From: Lachnospiraceae bacterium
GTDB lineage: Bacteria > Bacillota > Clostridia > Lachnospirales > Lachnospiraceae
Direction: 5' to 3'
Assembly (NCBI GenBank): GCA_029054245.1
Contig: JAIDFQ010000027.1
Location: 1 to 59,178 of the forward strand
DNA: 59,178 bases
Of this stretch, positions 34,077-42,181 are shown in pieces. The notes beneath the pieces are model-generated. The model did no database searches, was not told where the DNA came from, and worked only from the letters and a program-made list of their open reading frames with translations. Both the position numbers and the translations under genes were made by a program. The first letter of the stretch is position 1; each line of letters starts with the position of its first letter.

Positions 34077-35174
34077 TCACCTGCCCTTCGCCGGCTGTTT
34101 GATCTGTTTGATCTTTTTTATCTCTTTTTCGGTTTTTTTTATTTTATCTGCTGTGCCTTTGGATGTTCCTGTTTTTTCTGTCCTGTCTTTTGATGCTGTT
34201 CCTGCTTCCAACGGTCTGGTTCCTGCCGTCCTGTCACCTTCCCGTTTTCCCTGATCCCTCTCCCTTTCATCTGCCTTATGCTCCATGGCAGTGCGGATAT
34301 TTGCATTGACGGTATCAAAATAATTATGGAAGATTTCACTGCCCTTCATGGAAAACATTTCGCTCCCATGCTCTGTATATACCTTCATTTCCTCTTTCTT
34401 TTTAAGGAAGGCCAGCGCTGTCCGGCTCCCTTCCGGGAAATAGAAGTCCTCTGCCGGGATTCGGATAAATTTACCGGACTGCCTTGGGAGCCGCACCGTC
34501 ACATGATCCTCTTTCTGTTCAGTGACTAATTTGCTCGTGATCGTGATGGGGTCATATTCCCCGGACTGGTAGCGGTCTAAGATATTCAGCCTCTGGTCTA
34601 AGGGGATCGCCTCAATATCCTTCATCTTCAGATAACCTGTCTCCATCCATGGCTGTTTCTGCTCCCTGTTGGCTGTATTTTTCTGCATAGCTTCTGTTTC
34701 CTTTCCTGCTCCTTTTTCCGCTGCCCTGCCCTTCATTTCTTCATAAAATTTATCTATATCCCTGCCGGAAGTGTCCTGGAAATATTCCTCCAATCCCATG
34801 ACCTGCCCTGCTTTCAGCTTTTCGACCAGGGCATTCATCCGGGGAAGGGATTCCGCATGGAATACCATTTCCCTCATACCGTCCTTATTGAAATCCGGGA
34901 GCAGGGAGTAGAGGATACCATATTTCTTTGCCATCGCTTCCACTTTCTTAAGCTGCTCCTGCGGGAACTTGAAAACGTGCATATCGCCGCCACGCTTTAG
35001 GAGGTTTTTCATGGATGTCTTCCCTTCCATTTTTTCCTTTGCAAGGATTCCCATGAAAAGCTTCGCAAGCTGCTTCAACGGTTTTATTCCTGCACCGGCA
35101 ACACGAAGAAATAGGTCTGTGCCTTCAAACAATATATGGATGACCTGTACCGCATCCGTAATCTCACTGCTCAT
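34077..35174 (-). CDS. PcfB-family conjugation protein (DUF3801)
   Basis: A 365-residue soluble protein. The N-terminal half matches the PcfB/DUF3801 pattern (GIKPLKQLAKLFMGILAKE; LLKRGGDMHVFKFPQEQL; AKKYGILYSLLPD). The C-terminus is Lys/Glu-rich and disordered. PcfB proteins help load the relaxase-DNA complex on the coupling protein. It overlaps the previous gene by four bases and precedes virD4 by five, the usual order in Tn1549-like ICEs. Confidence 0.82.
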   Translation of the reverse strand: MSSEITDAVQVIHILFEGTDLFLRVAGAGIKPLKQLAKLFMGILAKEKMEGKTSMKNLLKRGGDMHVFKFPQEQLKKVEAMAKKYGILYSLLPDFNKDGMREMVFHAESLPRMNALVEKLKAGQVMGLEEYFQDTSGRDIDKFYEEMKGRAAEKGAGKETEAMQKNTANREQKQPWMETGYLKMKDIEAIPLDQRLNILDRYQSGEYDPITITSKLVTEQKEDHVTVRLPRQSGKFIRIPAEDFYFPEGSRTALAFLKKKEEMKVYTEHGSEMFSMKGSEIFHNYFDTVNANIRTAMEHKADERERDQGKREGDRTAGTRPLEAGTASKDRTEKTGTSKGTADKIKKTEKEIKKIKQIKQPAKGR

Positions 35175-35479
35175 CTGGAAGCCCCCTTCTCCTGCCCTTT
35201 GGACTGCTGCAATTCTTTCTGCTGCTGGTACTGGCGGTCTCTCACTGCCGCAAGTTCCTTTTCAAGATTCTGCATTGTCGCCTCCATAGCGTTCCCTGCT
35301 TCCTTTGCCTGTGCCGCCTGCCTGCACAGCTTACTAAGTATGGTATTTCTCTGCCCTGCTTTTTCGGTACTGCTGTCAGCTAAAAGGAAACTGTTAATCT
35401 CTATGGACTGCGCCAGCTTTTCACTTTTTCCCTTAAAATCCTCTGATGCATAAATGAAATCCTGTAAACACTGTGTCAT
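35171..35479 (-). CDS. small coiled-coil ICE protein
   Basis: A 102-residue, mostly helical protein, rich in Gln, Lys and Glu at the C-terminus (QNLEKELAAVRDRQYQQQKE). It overlaps both neighbours by four bases, so it belongs to one tightly coupled transfer operon. I do not recognise a family. It could be a relaxosome or membrane adaptor; nothing in the sequence decides this. Confidence 0.65.
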   Translation of the reverse strand: MTQCLQDFIYASEDFKGKSEKLAQSIEINSFLLADSSTEKAGQRNTILSKLCRQAAQAKEAGNAMEATMQNLEKELAAVRDRQYQQQKELQQSKGQEKGASR

Positions 35480-36564
35480 GCCCCCTGCCCCCTTTCGTTT
35501 AATATCTTCATGGTCATGCGGAGTTCCCTGATCTTTTCTGCATCCATAGCTTTATCCGCAAGAAGAGCAAGCTGCCCTTCCGTAAGTCCGTCCTCAATGC
35601 CAAGGCGTATCTCCGCTATCTGCCCGGCATCCAGTTCCCCCGCTAATTTCTCCATCAGCCCCGGTTTCTTCCGAGTAAACGGGAAATTGAATGCGGACAA
35701 AAGGCCGGAATGTTTTTCCCTCCTGCTTTCCCTATATCCCATCCTCTGGCAGTTGTTTACAGCCTGACAGTCTTTCAGTATAGGACTGTCATTTATCCGC
35801 TGGCTCTCCTGTGCATCCCTGATATGCTTTGCCTGTAACTCCGATACAAGCGACTGCTGCAGCAATAGCTGCTCATGGAGGTTCTTATTTTCCGTTTCCA
35901 GCTCCCTTAACCTTTTCCCTGTCTCTTCCCGTTCCTCTAAAAGCCGTTCCGCATCCTCCCTTGCCTGCCGGAACTGTTCTTCCAGTTCCAGATAGTAAGC
36001 GTCATCCGCTGCACCAGCCTCCGCTTCAGCTTCCTCTCCTTTTTGCGGCGCTGGAAAGATATCCGGCTTTTCCTCCATAGATTTCCTTAAATCCTCTATG
36101 AAACCGTCCTGCCTTAAAAGGCTTTCTTTCAGTTCTTTTACTGCTTCCGTAATAAATTCCATCTTTTCCCCGATCTTCTCCGGTATTGTCTCCCTGCCCC
36201 GCATAAGGGGCAGTATTTTTTCCCTAAGGTCAATCGGGATCATATCCTCCCGGTAAATTTCCTTTAATTCCTGGAGCGGTATGCCTGATTTCAGAGCTTC
36301 CAGTATGATACGCCCGCTCTCCCCCTTATGGATCGTGGAGAGGAAGGATGCCGCCTCCATGCCATAATCTTCCTTCATGGCAGTGAACATATTTTCCATG
36401 GTCTCTGCCGGGAGTGTGGTATCTTCAAAAAGCAGTAAATAATCTGCGCTGATGCCGTAGCTGATTGCGTTTATCACAACCTTAAGCTCTTCCTCGCAGT
36501 AATCTTTGGATTTGAAATAGGCAGTCTGCTCCTGCCTTGTCATAGTTCTTAAATTTTTCCCCAT
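35476..36564 (-). CDS. coiled-coil protein of the transfer operon
   Basis: A 362-residue protein with no membrane helix. Residues about 20-140 are helical repeats (GISADYLLLF; GIPLQELKEIYRED), and about 195-270 is a strong Glu/Arg-rich coiled coil (EDAERLLEEREETGKRLREL). A C-terminal region has further helical repeats (LDAGQIAEIRLGIEDGLTE). I cannot assign a family. Its position between the relaxase and PcfB genes, with short gaps and a four-base overlap, suggests a relaxosome or coupling role. Confidence 0.7.
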   Translation of the reverse strand: MGKNLRTMTRQEQTAYFKSKDYCEEELKVVINAISYGISADYLLLFEDTTLPAETMENMFTAMKEDYGMEAASFLSTIHKGESGRIILEALKSGIPLQELKEIYREDMIPIDLREKILPLMRGRETIPEKIGEKMEFITEAVKELKESLLRQDGFIEDLRKSMEEKPDIFPAPQKGEEAEAEAGAADDAYYLELEEQFRQAREDAERLLEEREETGKRLRELETENKNLHEQLLLQQSLVSELQAKHIRDAQESQRINDSPILKDCQAVNNCQRMGYRESRREKHSGLLSAFNFPFTRKKPGLMEKLAGELDAGQIAEIRLGIEDGLTEGQLALLADKAMDAEKIRELRMTMKILNERGQGA

Positions 36565-36585
36565 CTGTTTTCCTTTCCCGTAATC

Positions 36586-38127
36586 TTATCTTGCCTGTTC
36601 CTGATTCCTATTATGGGCTGGCTGTTTTTCCATGTGATATGTGTCTGGCTGGGCTGGCATATGATCTGTTCCCATAGGCCCTGATTTTCCTGCACCACCC
36701 CCTTTCCATTGATTTTCAGCAGTACCTTTCCCTGCCATATCTGCTTCTTTTACATTCTGCTTTGGTATATCCTGTATTTCCGGCTCTGGCATTTCCCTCT
36801 CAAGTACCTGCATCCTACACTTTTCATAGAGGATGCTGTTTATCAGATTTTCCTCTTTCCTGATCTCCTTTTTGGTTTTTGCGACTGACGCAAGCTGATT
36901 CTGTACTGTCTCCTTCATCTCCATAAGCTGCCCGACTGTGTAGCCCTTTTTAATCAGGGCTTCCGCTGCTTCTTTCCATTTCTCATAATAAGGCGCATAA
37001 AAAATGCTCCCCTGTTTGTAATAGGAAGCACGTGTCTCATTCTCTTCGATTATTTTGAGCAGCGCAAGGGCTGGTTTATGCGGGTACCGCCATTTGTATA
37101 TCTGATGCCTGTCTTCATCCAGATTTTTCATTCGCGTGTTAAGAATATCTGCCCGCCCTTTTAACTCTTCTGCGGAACGGATGTTATGCCTGCAAAGATA
37201 CAAGTATTGCGACTGTAATTTCTCAAACTTTGCCGCTTCCTCCCTGTACCGCCACATCTGGCTGTAGGGCCTGCGCTTAAGCTGCCCGGTACGGTACATC
37301 TTTGCAAAGAAAACTTTCTGGTATAATGTCGGCGGCATATATTTTTTGTAATTTTTCCTGCATCCAACAATCCTTGGAGTACGGTTTCCCGTCCGGCTGT
37401 TTTCACGCCGTATGCCCCTTTCAATCTGATCCTCTATGGATTCTTTTGTATAATGGGCTGAAATATCTGTAAGGCGGATAAAGCTTTTTTCTCCCATAGG
37501 TTTCAGTAAAATATTCCCATCTTTCTGCTTTATCTCATATCTTTTCAGCTCCATTAATTTCAGGAAATTTTCATAGCCGGTGGCAAAAGAAATAGAATCC
37601 TCCACATCTAACCAGATCTGGTGATTCCATTTGAAAATGCCCTGTCTTGTTTTATCCCATTTCTTTAGCGGTTTTTCTTCTGTGCCAACTTCAATGTCCT
37701 GTATGGAAAGACCGTACTCCTTGCAGAGTTCATTGACAATGGGCTGTATCTCCTTTGCCCAATCGCCTTTTTCGTAGCGGTACTTCTTTCCAGTACGCCA
37801 TGACACGCTGTTGAAAAGAATGTGCGAATGTACATGCTGTGTATTGTCATGGGTGGCGTACAGGCACTGGAAACCATCCCCAAAATATTTCTCCACAAAC
37901 TTCTGCGTGATCTCCATAGCAGTTTCCGGTCTTACCTCCTGCTTTTTAAAAGATATAATAAAGTGGTAGCCCTGCCGCTTGTCCAGTTTCCCATACTTCC
38001 GCTTTGTTGCAAGCATCTCCTGCAGGGCAGTATCTGCGTTGCAGTTATGGCTTCCCACCAGTAAGCCGTCCTGCGTCTTTTCTTTGTCTGTGATGTAGGA
38101 AATAGCATTTGCTAAGTGCATAGCCAT
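36586..38127 (-). CDS. MobP-type relaxase
   Basis: At least 513 residues. The relaxase domain occupies residues 1-300, with the catalytic Tyr in NAISYIT (Tyr11) and the metal HxHxH in QHVHSHILFN (98, 100, 102). Homologues begin with about 16 more residues. Those are encoded upstream (AITKLSCIHQTGKKY), but the codon five bases after GAGGAGG is ATC (38175-38173), not ATG. Either ATC initiates, or translation begins at the ATG at 38127, which has a weaker AGGA nine bases upstream. The C-terminal 200 residues are charged and coiled-coil. It nicks oriT for transfer. Confidence 0.9.
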   Translation of the reverse strand: MAMHLANAISYITDKEKTQDGLLVGSHNCNADTALQEMLATKRKYGKLDKRQGYHFIISFKKQEVRPETAMEITQKFVEKYFGDGFQCLYATHDNTQHVHSHILFNSVSWRTGKKYRYEKGDWAKEIQPIVNELCKEYGLSIQDIEVGTEEKPLKKWDKTRQGIFKWNHQIWLDVEDSISFATGYENFLKLMELKRYEIKQKDGNILLKPMGEKSFIRLTDISAHYTKESIEDQIERGIRRENSRTGNRTPRIVGCRKNYKKYMPPTLYQKVFFAKMYRTGQLKRRPYSQMWRYREEAAKFEKLQSQYLYLCRHNIRSAEELKGRADILNTRMKNLDEDRHQIYKWRYPHKPALALLKIIEENETRASYYKQGSIFYAPYYEKWKEAAEALIKKGYTVGQLMEMKETVQNQLASVAKTKKEIRKEENLINSILYEKCRMQVLEREMPEPEIQDIPKQNVKEADMAGKGTAENQWKGGGAGKSGPMGTDHMPAQPDTYHMEKQPAHNRNQEQAR

Positions 38128-38172
38128 GTATTTTTTTCCTGTCTGGTGGATGCAGGATAGTTTTGTGATTGC

Positions 38173-38187
38173 GATAAAAACCTCCTC
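38173..38187 (-). promoter_or_regulatory. ribosome site followed by ATC where relaxase should start
   Basis: GAGGAGG (38187-38181), five Ts, then ATC GCA ATC ACA AAA. Relaxases of this family typically start MAITK. The reading matches except for the first codon, which is one substitution from ATG. The defence module ends 26 bp further upstream. Confidence 0.7.
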
Positions 38188-38212
38188 AATATATAGCTTT
38201 TACAGCTTCGCC

Positions 38213-39991
38213 CTAATTTTCTTCTCTTTCTAAGACGGTATCGTTTTCTTCATTTAATATAAGTATATCAATATACGTTTTCAATTCTTCAAAAAGCTTA
38301 GGGTATTCTTCCTTGCTTAATGCCGCATATTTATTATCTAAAAATAAACAATTTGCATTTTTAAATTCAACTCCATTCAAAATAACTGCATCCTCTCTAA
38401 ATTCTAACCCATCCATGCCTACACATCCCAATATCAACTGCATTTCACTTGGTTTCTTATCCCTTATAAATTCTAAAATTTTTTTAATATTCTGCTCGTC
38501 TTGCTCATTTTGTAAAGGTGAATCAATGACAATAGGACATGCTATCGTACTTGAATATGCAGCCATTGTACTTAAAATTGCATAATAATATGCCAATAAC
38601 GCTCTTGATAAATCGCTGCCACTTTCTTTAATTTGGCAACTTATTGACTTGTACTCTTTTTCCATTAGCTTCTGTACATCAAGAGAATGCAAATTTTTTC
38701 TCATATTTTCAATATAGTAATTTACTATACCATCTTTATGCTCTGGATTATTATAGATGTCCATTTCCTTATCTATATCATCTAATTGTTCCTTTAATCC
38801 ATTAATCTTAGTACCAATTTGAGCCATTTCTCTTTTCAAATTCACATTAAAACTCTTTTTGCCAACGGAATCTACATAATCTCTAAATTTTATATTTTCC
38901 TTTTTTCTATTAAGTATAGATTCAATATCATTTTTTTCATCTGAATAATCTTTAAAACTCTCCTTTTCTGCTTCTATTTTCTTATTTATATTAAATAACT
39001 TCTCTTGAAGCTCTAAAATAACTTGATAACAGCGGTCTTCATCTTGAGCAATTGAAAATCTTCCTTCTATTGAATTTTTGTGAACACATCCACAAGTTGG
39101 GCAAATAATTTCACTTGGTTGCAATTGAGCATATTCCAAGTCTTTTCGTAACTCTTTCTGTGTTTTTGTTGCAATATTTATTTGATGTTCTATTAAAACC
39201 TTTTCATCAAATAACTTATTGAGCTTACTTTTATATCTTTCCTCTTTTTCTGATAACCTTGAAAGAGACGTAACTAATTCATTAATTTCAGCTTTAAAAT
39301 CAGAAATATTAACATCAACATCAAGATTTGTTACTTTCGTTTCACTGATTGTCCGATTGTAAACTTTAGAGATCACTTTCAGTTCATTATCCAATTCACT
39401 TTTCTGATCTTGTAAAATAGCTTTTTTAGCTTTCTCTTCATAATATTTATTGGGCCTGATCCCTGTATGATATTCGACTAAATCATTCCTCCATTTTTTA
39501 AATGCACTCAAATGTTCAAAGGAACTCCAATTTGCTTTCCACCCTGCATCTTGATCAATATAATATGGCAAAAAGTAAAAGGACGGAAAAGGTGTCTGAC
39601 TTTCCAAGCTGGATGAATGAACCAATTTCAATTTAAAATTCAAAAAATCTACATAAAACTCTGCTAATTCTTTTCCCGTTCCATTAAAAGAACGTACTAA
39701 TTTCATTTCTCCATCGAACAAAGCCACAATTCTATCTTTCCTCATAATGCAATAGTTTGTACCCTCATTCATAAATTTAAGAATAGTTATAGGTTGTATC
39801 TTCTTCCATTCTTTATGAAAATTAAATGGTTCAGCCCCCAATGCGTAATACAAGCTTTTAATTACACAAGACTTTCCTGTGTCATTCTGCTTACTGGTAA
39901 CTATTGTTATATCCGCATCAAGGTTTATTTTCCTTGCGCTTTTTTCCACTAGAGATATAATTATCAACTCTTTGAATAGTAGTTTTCTCAT
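38213..39991 (-). CDS. SMC/Rad50-like ATPase, Lamassu LmuB-like
   Basis: A 592-residue ATPase. Walker A is SKQNDTGKSCVIKS (Lys40). Long coiled coils (about 200-290 and 310-440) flank a zinc-hook CPTCGC (about 297-302), and Walker B is CPIVIDSPLQ (about 485). This is the Rad50/SMC layout in compact form. The gene is much more AT-rich than the transfer genes on both sides. Together with the nuclease gene 59 bp upstream it matches the two-gene Lamassu-type anti-plasmid or anti-phage layout: an SMC sensor of foreign DNA with a nuclease effector. The assignment is by architecture, not by search. Confidence 0.75.
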   Translation of the reverse strand: MRKLLFKELIIISLVEKSARKINLDADITIVTSKQNDTGKSCVIKSLYYALGAEPFNFHKEWKKIQPITILKFMNEGTNYCIMRKDRIVALFDGEMKLVRSFNGTGKELAEFYVDFLNFKLKLVHSSSLESQTPFPSFYFLPYYIDQDAGWKANWSSFEHLSAFKKWRNDLVEYHTGIRPNKYYEEKAKKAILQDQKSELDNELKVISKVYNRTISETKVTNLDVDVNISDFKAEINELVTSLSRLSEKEERYKSKLNKLFDEKVLIEHQINIATKTQKELRKDLEYAQLQPSEIICPTCGCVHKNSIEGRFSIAQDEDRCYQVILELQEKLFNINKKIEAEKESFKDYSDEKNDIESILNRKKENIKFRDYVDSVGKKSFNVNLKREMAQIGTKINGLKEQLDDIDKEMDIYNNPEHKDGIVNYYIENMRKNLHSLDVQKLMEKEYKSISCQIKESGSDLSRALLAYYYAILSTMAAYSSTIACPIVIDSPLQNEQDEQNIKKILEFIRDKKPSEMQLILGCVGMDGLEFREDAVILNGVEFKNANCLFLDNKYAALSKEEYPKLFEELKTYIDILILNEENDTVLEREEN

Positions 39992-40050
39992 AATTTCTGT
40001 TCCTCAGATTTCTTATTAGTTTTTGAAAATTTTTAATTTCTCTTTCTTTG

Positions 40051-41142
40051 CTATTCATCATCCGGACTCCATGATTTTAATTCTAATAAAATTGCTGCCT
40101 TAACATATGCTTCATCTATGCCAATAATCTGATATGGATATCCTTTATTCAAAGAGTATTTTTTAAGTATCGAATACATCATTTTTATATAGGTAGCATC
40201 ATCTTCATCATTAATTAATTGGCAGATATCATTTTGCAATTCTTGTACAATTTCATTACTTGCATCCAATCTTTGTAGCTCGTAGTCTACCCATTTCTTT
40301 TTTATCCTAGATATTTCTTTAAAACCAATACCGTTTGATGACAGTTCCTGCTCAACATCTTTCCACTCTGTATACTGCTTGCTACTTTTTATCAACAAAT
40401 TAATTAATTCTTCAAAGTCATTCCTTGTAACCGCTTTATATTTTAACACCTCATCAAAACTGTCAACACTCCACTCATAATCATTTTTCCTTTTAAATTC
40501 TGAAAACAAAATACCATAAGCAGCGTTTGCATTTACATCATATTTCCCATTCTCATATTTTGAGAAAAATTCCACTAATTTCCCCTTAGTATAGGTATCA
40601 TGACCGCTCGCTCCCAGTTCTGTCACTCTAAGATATGTAAGATTAGCTTTATCTTTTAAATTTATGTTCAACTCATCTTCTATTTTCTTAAAAATACCAA
40701 CCTTCTCTTTTTCATCTAACTCCTCTAATGAGATAGAAATTTTTTCTGTACTTTTTGTTTTATCTGCCAGTTTTATGTCAAAAGTTGCATTGCTAACTAA
40801 ATTAAGACTTATATCAAAATTCCCGAAAATCGTATAATTGTACAATAATTTCCCCAAAATAGACATTTTATCAGTTTCATGTTTAATTAAGGCAGCCTTT
40901 GTCCAAACCCCTGATTTTTTACTTTTTATTTGATAAAATCCTATCTTATCAGGAGAAATGTCAGAATCCAAAATTAAAATATCGTCATGAAAGTCTAAAA
41001 CAATAACATAATTATCTTCTTCTAATTGAAGCTCTAACGCCTTACACAATGCCCAATCCTTTTGATAATCAAATCGATTGGCTGATCTTGATCCACTTGT
41101 TTCTCTTGGTTTATTATCTATCAGTTTTTCTTGAATTGTCAT
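40051..41142 (-). CDS. Cap4/DUF4297-type dsDNA nuclease, Lamassu LmuA-like
   Basis: A 363-residue protein. Its N-terminal domain is the Cap4 nuclease family: ETSGSRSANRFDYQKDWAL (residues 14-32), the acidic DDILILDSD (53-61) and FYQIKSKK (69-76), a PD-(D/E)xK fold with QxK. In Cap4 this cleaves dsDNA once activated. The C-terminal 200 residues are helical and unrecognised; I see no SAVED domain, so it is not a CBASS effector. The SMC ATPase downstream is the probable activator. It is AT-rich, like its partner, and the pair lies exactly between mobC and the relaxase gene. Confidence 0.75.
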   Translation of the reverse strand: MTIQEKLIDNKPRETSGSRSANRFDYQKDWALCKALELQLEEDNYVIVLDFHDDILILDSDISPDKIGFYQIKSKKSGVWTKAALIKHETDKMSILGKLLYNYTIFGNFDISLNLVSNATFDIKLADKTKSTEKISISLEELDEKEKVGIFKKIEDELNINLKDKANLTYLRVTELGASGHDTYTKGKLVEFFSKYENGKYDVNANAAYGILFSEFKRKNDYEWSVDSFDEVLKYKAVTRNDFEELINLLIKSSKQYTEWKDVEQELSSNGIGFKEISRIKKKWVDYELQRLDASNEIVQELQNDICQLINDEDDATYIKMMYSILKKYSLNKGYPYQIIGIDEAYVKAAILLELKSWSPDDE

Positions 41143-41300
41143 GATATCCTCTTTATCTCTTTACCATGTAATTTGGGGATTAAATGAGTTTCACTATAAA
41201 ATCAGTAATATTTTACCATATTATGTACTTTTCTGCCACACTACATATTTGTATCGCTATATAGAACTCTTGTGCATGTCCTTGAAGACACTATATTATT

Positions 41301-41645
41301 CTATATCTTTAAAAACAAACCAATACACACGCTCATTAAATCTTTTATTCGTGAAATCTCTTCCTCCAAAATTTCTCTTTCATTTTCATTATATATATGG
41401 GAATTATTATTTTTCACAATCTGGTTCACATTAACACCAATCTTATTTATCTCATTCCGCAGACGCATTACTTCTACTTCCAGCTCCCTGCTTTTTGGAT
41501 GCTCCGATTGATTCAGAAGTAGATACCGGATGTATTCCGATTCATTCATATTTTCAGCTTTGGAGCGTTTTGCTAACAGTTTTGCTGTCTCCTCGGTCAG
41601 TTTGAAGTGCTTCCTGATTACATTTTCGCCTTTCGGTCTTGCCAT
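41301..41645 (-). CDS. MobC-like relaxosome accessory protein
   Basis: A 114-residue protein. The N-terminus is ribbon-helix-helix-like (KHFKLTEETAKLLAKRSKA; MNESEYIRYLLLNQ), followed by the MobC signature region (EVMRLRNEINKIGVNVNQIVK). The start at 41645 has GGAAGGAG six bases upstream; an in-frame ATG at 41702 lies within the oriT hairpins and is rejected. It would bind oriT, which lies directly upstream, and help the relaxase. Normally the relaxase gene follows at once; here a defence module separates them. Confidence 0.85.
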   Translation of the reverse strand: MARPKGENVIRKHFKLTEETAKLLAKRSKAENMNESEYIRYLLLNQSEHPKSRELEVEVMRLRNEINKIGVNVNQIVKNNNSHIYNENEREILEEEISRIKDLMSVCIGLFLKI

Positions 41646-41671
41646 GTGCCACTCCTTCCTTTTGTGGAGAG

Positions 41672-41743
41672 GGCGTTCTATGGAACGCCGCAAGATACGC
41701 ATTTCGTGGGCACGAAATGCAGATCTTGTCGGGGAGTACCCCG
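41672..41743. other. candidate oriT
   Basis: Three adjacent hairpins lie just upstream of mobC: GGCGTTC/GAACGCC (41672-41689), a perfect 10-bp stem GCATTTCGTG/CACGAAATGC (41699-41720) and CGGGG/CCCCG (41730-41743). Tight inverted repeats ending in a G/C-rich spot next to mobC are characteristic of relaxase origins. The nick site would be expected near 41720-41735. Confidence 0.7.
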
Positions 41744-41777
41744 AACCCCCATGAAATCCACTAATTTTATGCTAATA

Positions 41778-41972
41778 GCGCCAAATCCATCTAATATGAC
41801 GCCAGTTTCCTATTCCGCAGCGCCAATCCGGTTATTTTTTACGCCAATTATTTTTCCCTGACGCCAATCTGAAACAAATTAACGCCAATGAAATTTCCTC
41901 ATTTTTCGGTGACGCCAGTCAGATGTCAAATTTTCCTTCCTTTACGCCAAACTGTCTGATTTTTACGCCAAT
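41778..41972. repeat. nine iterons with helical phasing
   Basis: The motif (g/t)ACGCCAAT occurs nine times in the same orientation, with CGCCA starting at 41779, 41800, 41821, 41842, 41862, 41883, 41913, 41945 and 41966. Spacings are 21, 21, 21, 20, 21, 30, 32 and 21 bp, that is two or three helical turns, so all copies face the same side. AT-rich spacers separate them. This is the form of a plasmid replication origin or partition site. The nearby Rep-like initiator is the obvious ligand. Confidence 0.8.
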
Positions 41973-41976
41973 CAAA

Positions 41977-42181
41977 ATAGGATTTTCCTTTTTTGACTGC
42001 ACCCTGACACTTTTCCCCTCTCCCAAATACTCCGCTCCCAGCAAGTGTACCGGGGAGTGCGTGCGGTATCAAGTATTTTAGTCCTAGCCGAAAATCCTTG
42101 ACACCGCCCACCCTCCCCGGTCTTGGGCAGCCAAGCGGAAGTATTTGGGGGGGTCGGCTTCCCACCGCACTTCCCACCAGC
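41977..42181. other. GC-rich non-coding segment beside the iterons
   Basis: About 200 bp between the iterons and the next gene hold GC-rich partial repeats (GGGGAGTGCGTGCGGT and, further on, a related complement in CCACCGCACTTCCCACC). I see no convincing gene. It may be part of the replication origin. Confidence 0.4.

Noticed and set aside
40051-41142. CBASS effector
   Set aside because: The N-terminus is Cap4-like, but no SAVED domain or nucleotidyltransferase gene is near; the SMC partner fits Lamassu better.
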